DNA from: Bradyrhizobium sp. CB3481
GTDB taxonomy: Bacteria > Pseudomonadota > Alphaproteobacteria > Rhizobiales > Xanthobacteraceae
Assembly (NCBI RefSeq): GCF_029714305.1
Contig: NZ_CP121647.1
Span: 186,001-250,000, forward strand
Length of the DNA: 64,000 bases
Direction: 5' to 3'
Shown here: positions 63,645 through 64,000 of the stretch, piece by piece
Numbering within the stretch: position 1 is the stretch's first letter
How the letters are laid out: each line of letters begins with the position of its first letter
Notes under the pieces: generated by a model
Seen by the model: the letters and a program-made list of their open reading frames with translations, nothing else
The model's database searches: none
Told to the model about the DNA's origin: nothing
Program-made: the position numbers and the translations under genes

Positions 63645-64000
63645 CTATTGCAATCCAGTGTCGCCGCTGGTGCGCTTCTTGGCGAGGTCCATCTCGGTCA
63701 CAGCGATCAGGATCTCGGCGCGGGTTTTCAGGTCGGGTGCTTCCAGCATCGCCTGCTTCTCCGCCGGACCATAAGGCGACATCATCGCGAGCGCATTGAC
63801 CAGCGCCTCGTTCGGCGCGCTCTCGATGCCTTCCCAATCCACCTTCAGATTGTTGGCGTTGAGAAAGTCGGTCAGCACGTCGAGCAGGGCGGTGCGGTCG
63901 ACGTCCTCTTCGCCCTTGCGTGCGACGAAATCGTCGGCATAGGGGAAGAAGTCCACCTTGCATTGCCGGTACGCCGTCAGAGCTGCGATTTCCTCCACCA
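63645..64000 (-). CDS. Lon-substrate-binding-domain protein, C-terminal part (5' end outside window)
   Basis: The visible roughly 118 residues match the C-terminal part of stand-alone LON peptidase N-terminal-domain proteins (YRQCKVDFFPYADDF, DVLTDFLNANNLKVDWEGIE, LMAMMSPYG-type LAMMSPYGPAEKQAMLEAPDLKTRAEILIAVTEM). The start lies beyond position 64000. These proteins share the substrate-binding fold of Lon protease but lack ATPase and protease domains; their role is unclear. It converges with the small membrane protein across 4 bp. Confidence 0.9.
   Translation of the reverse strand, partial: VEEIAALTAYRQCKVDFFPYADDFVARKGEEDVDRTALLDVLTDFLNANNLKVDWEGIESAPNEALVNALAMMSPYGPAEKQAMLEAPDLKTRAEILIAVTEMDLAKKRTSGDTGLQ

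Noticed and set aside
1..64000. tRNA, rRNA or CRISPR arrays
   Set aside because: Reading the intergenic regions gave no cloverleaf-like segment, no rRNA sequence and no regularly spaced direct repeats; all short repeats found are palindromic intergenic elements.

Overview
The window is GC-rich, densely coded DNA from an alphaproteobacterial chromosome, most likely Bradyrhizobium or a close relative (Nitrobacteraceae). This rests on protein character, on a FixK-type site in front of a periplasmic nitrate reductase operon, on the his cluster carrying a DUF2628 gene, on hslV and hslU separated by GNAT and UPF0314 genes, and on several families of short palindromic intergenic repeats. The species call is inference; no rRNA or tRNA gene was seen.

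The left part (1-12.2 kb) holds a truncated coiled-coil protein, a Tat-exported metallo-beta-lactamase-fold protein, a YifB/ComM ATPase, the napEFDABC operon for periplasmic nitrate reduction, two membrane or exported proteins of unknown function and a hybrid histidine kinase. From 12.3 to 20.4 kb lie the leftward histidine cluster (hisB-DUF2628-hisH-hisA, hisF, hisE, then coaA) and the rightward hslV-GNAT-UPF0314-hslU group.

The centre (21.6-41.7 kb) is the replication-origin neighbourhood known from Caulobacter and Rickettsia: smr, mltA, a Tim44-domain gene, secB, dnaQ, coaE, maf and ppsR on one side, and hemJ, rho, mnmE, mnmG, rsmG, parA, parB, then holA, lptE and leuS on the other. The 444-bp gap between ppsR and hemJ (28320-28763) is the best oriC candidate: it has degenerate DnaA-like boxes, clustered GANTC sites and an AT-rich stretch. 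Genes next to it on both sides are transcribed away from it. Three parS sites (one perfect, two with one mismatch) lie 3.5-6 kb away, around mnmG and beside parAB.

The right part (41.7-64 kb) carries a diguanylate cyclase, a YggS-type PLP protein, a hydratase, an L,D-transpeptidase, a CenR-like response regulator, an aminotransferase-ftsK-lolA-xth run preceded by an exact CtrA-type box, an AbrB/PIN toxin-antitoxin pair, two glnK-amtB ammonium modules with a decayed amtB 3' end between them, then tesB, a ubiquinone-type hydroxylase, a Trm112-like gene and a TetR gene divergent from a small membrane protein with paired operators. The last gene, a Lon-substrate-binding-domain protein, runs off the window.

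No prophage, CRISPR array or large mobile element was seen. The least ordinary items are the origin/parS/CtrA landscape, an internally shortened NapF, palindromic repeats in every convergent gene junction longer than about 50 bp, and the amtB remnant.
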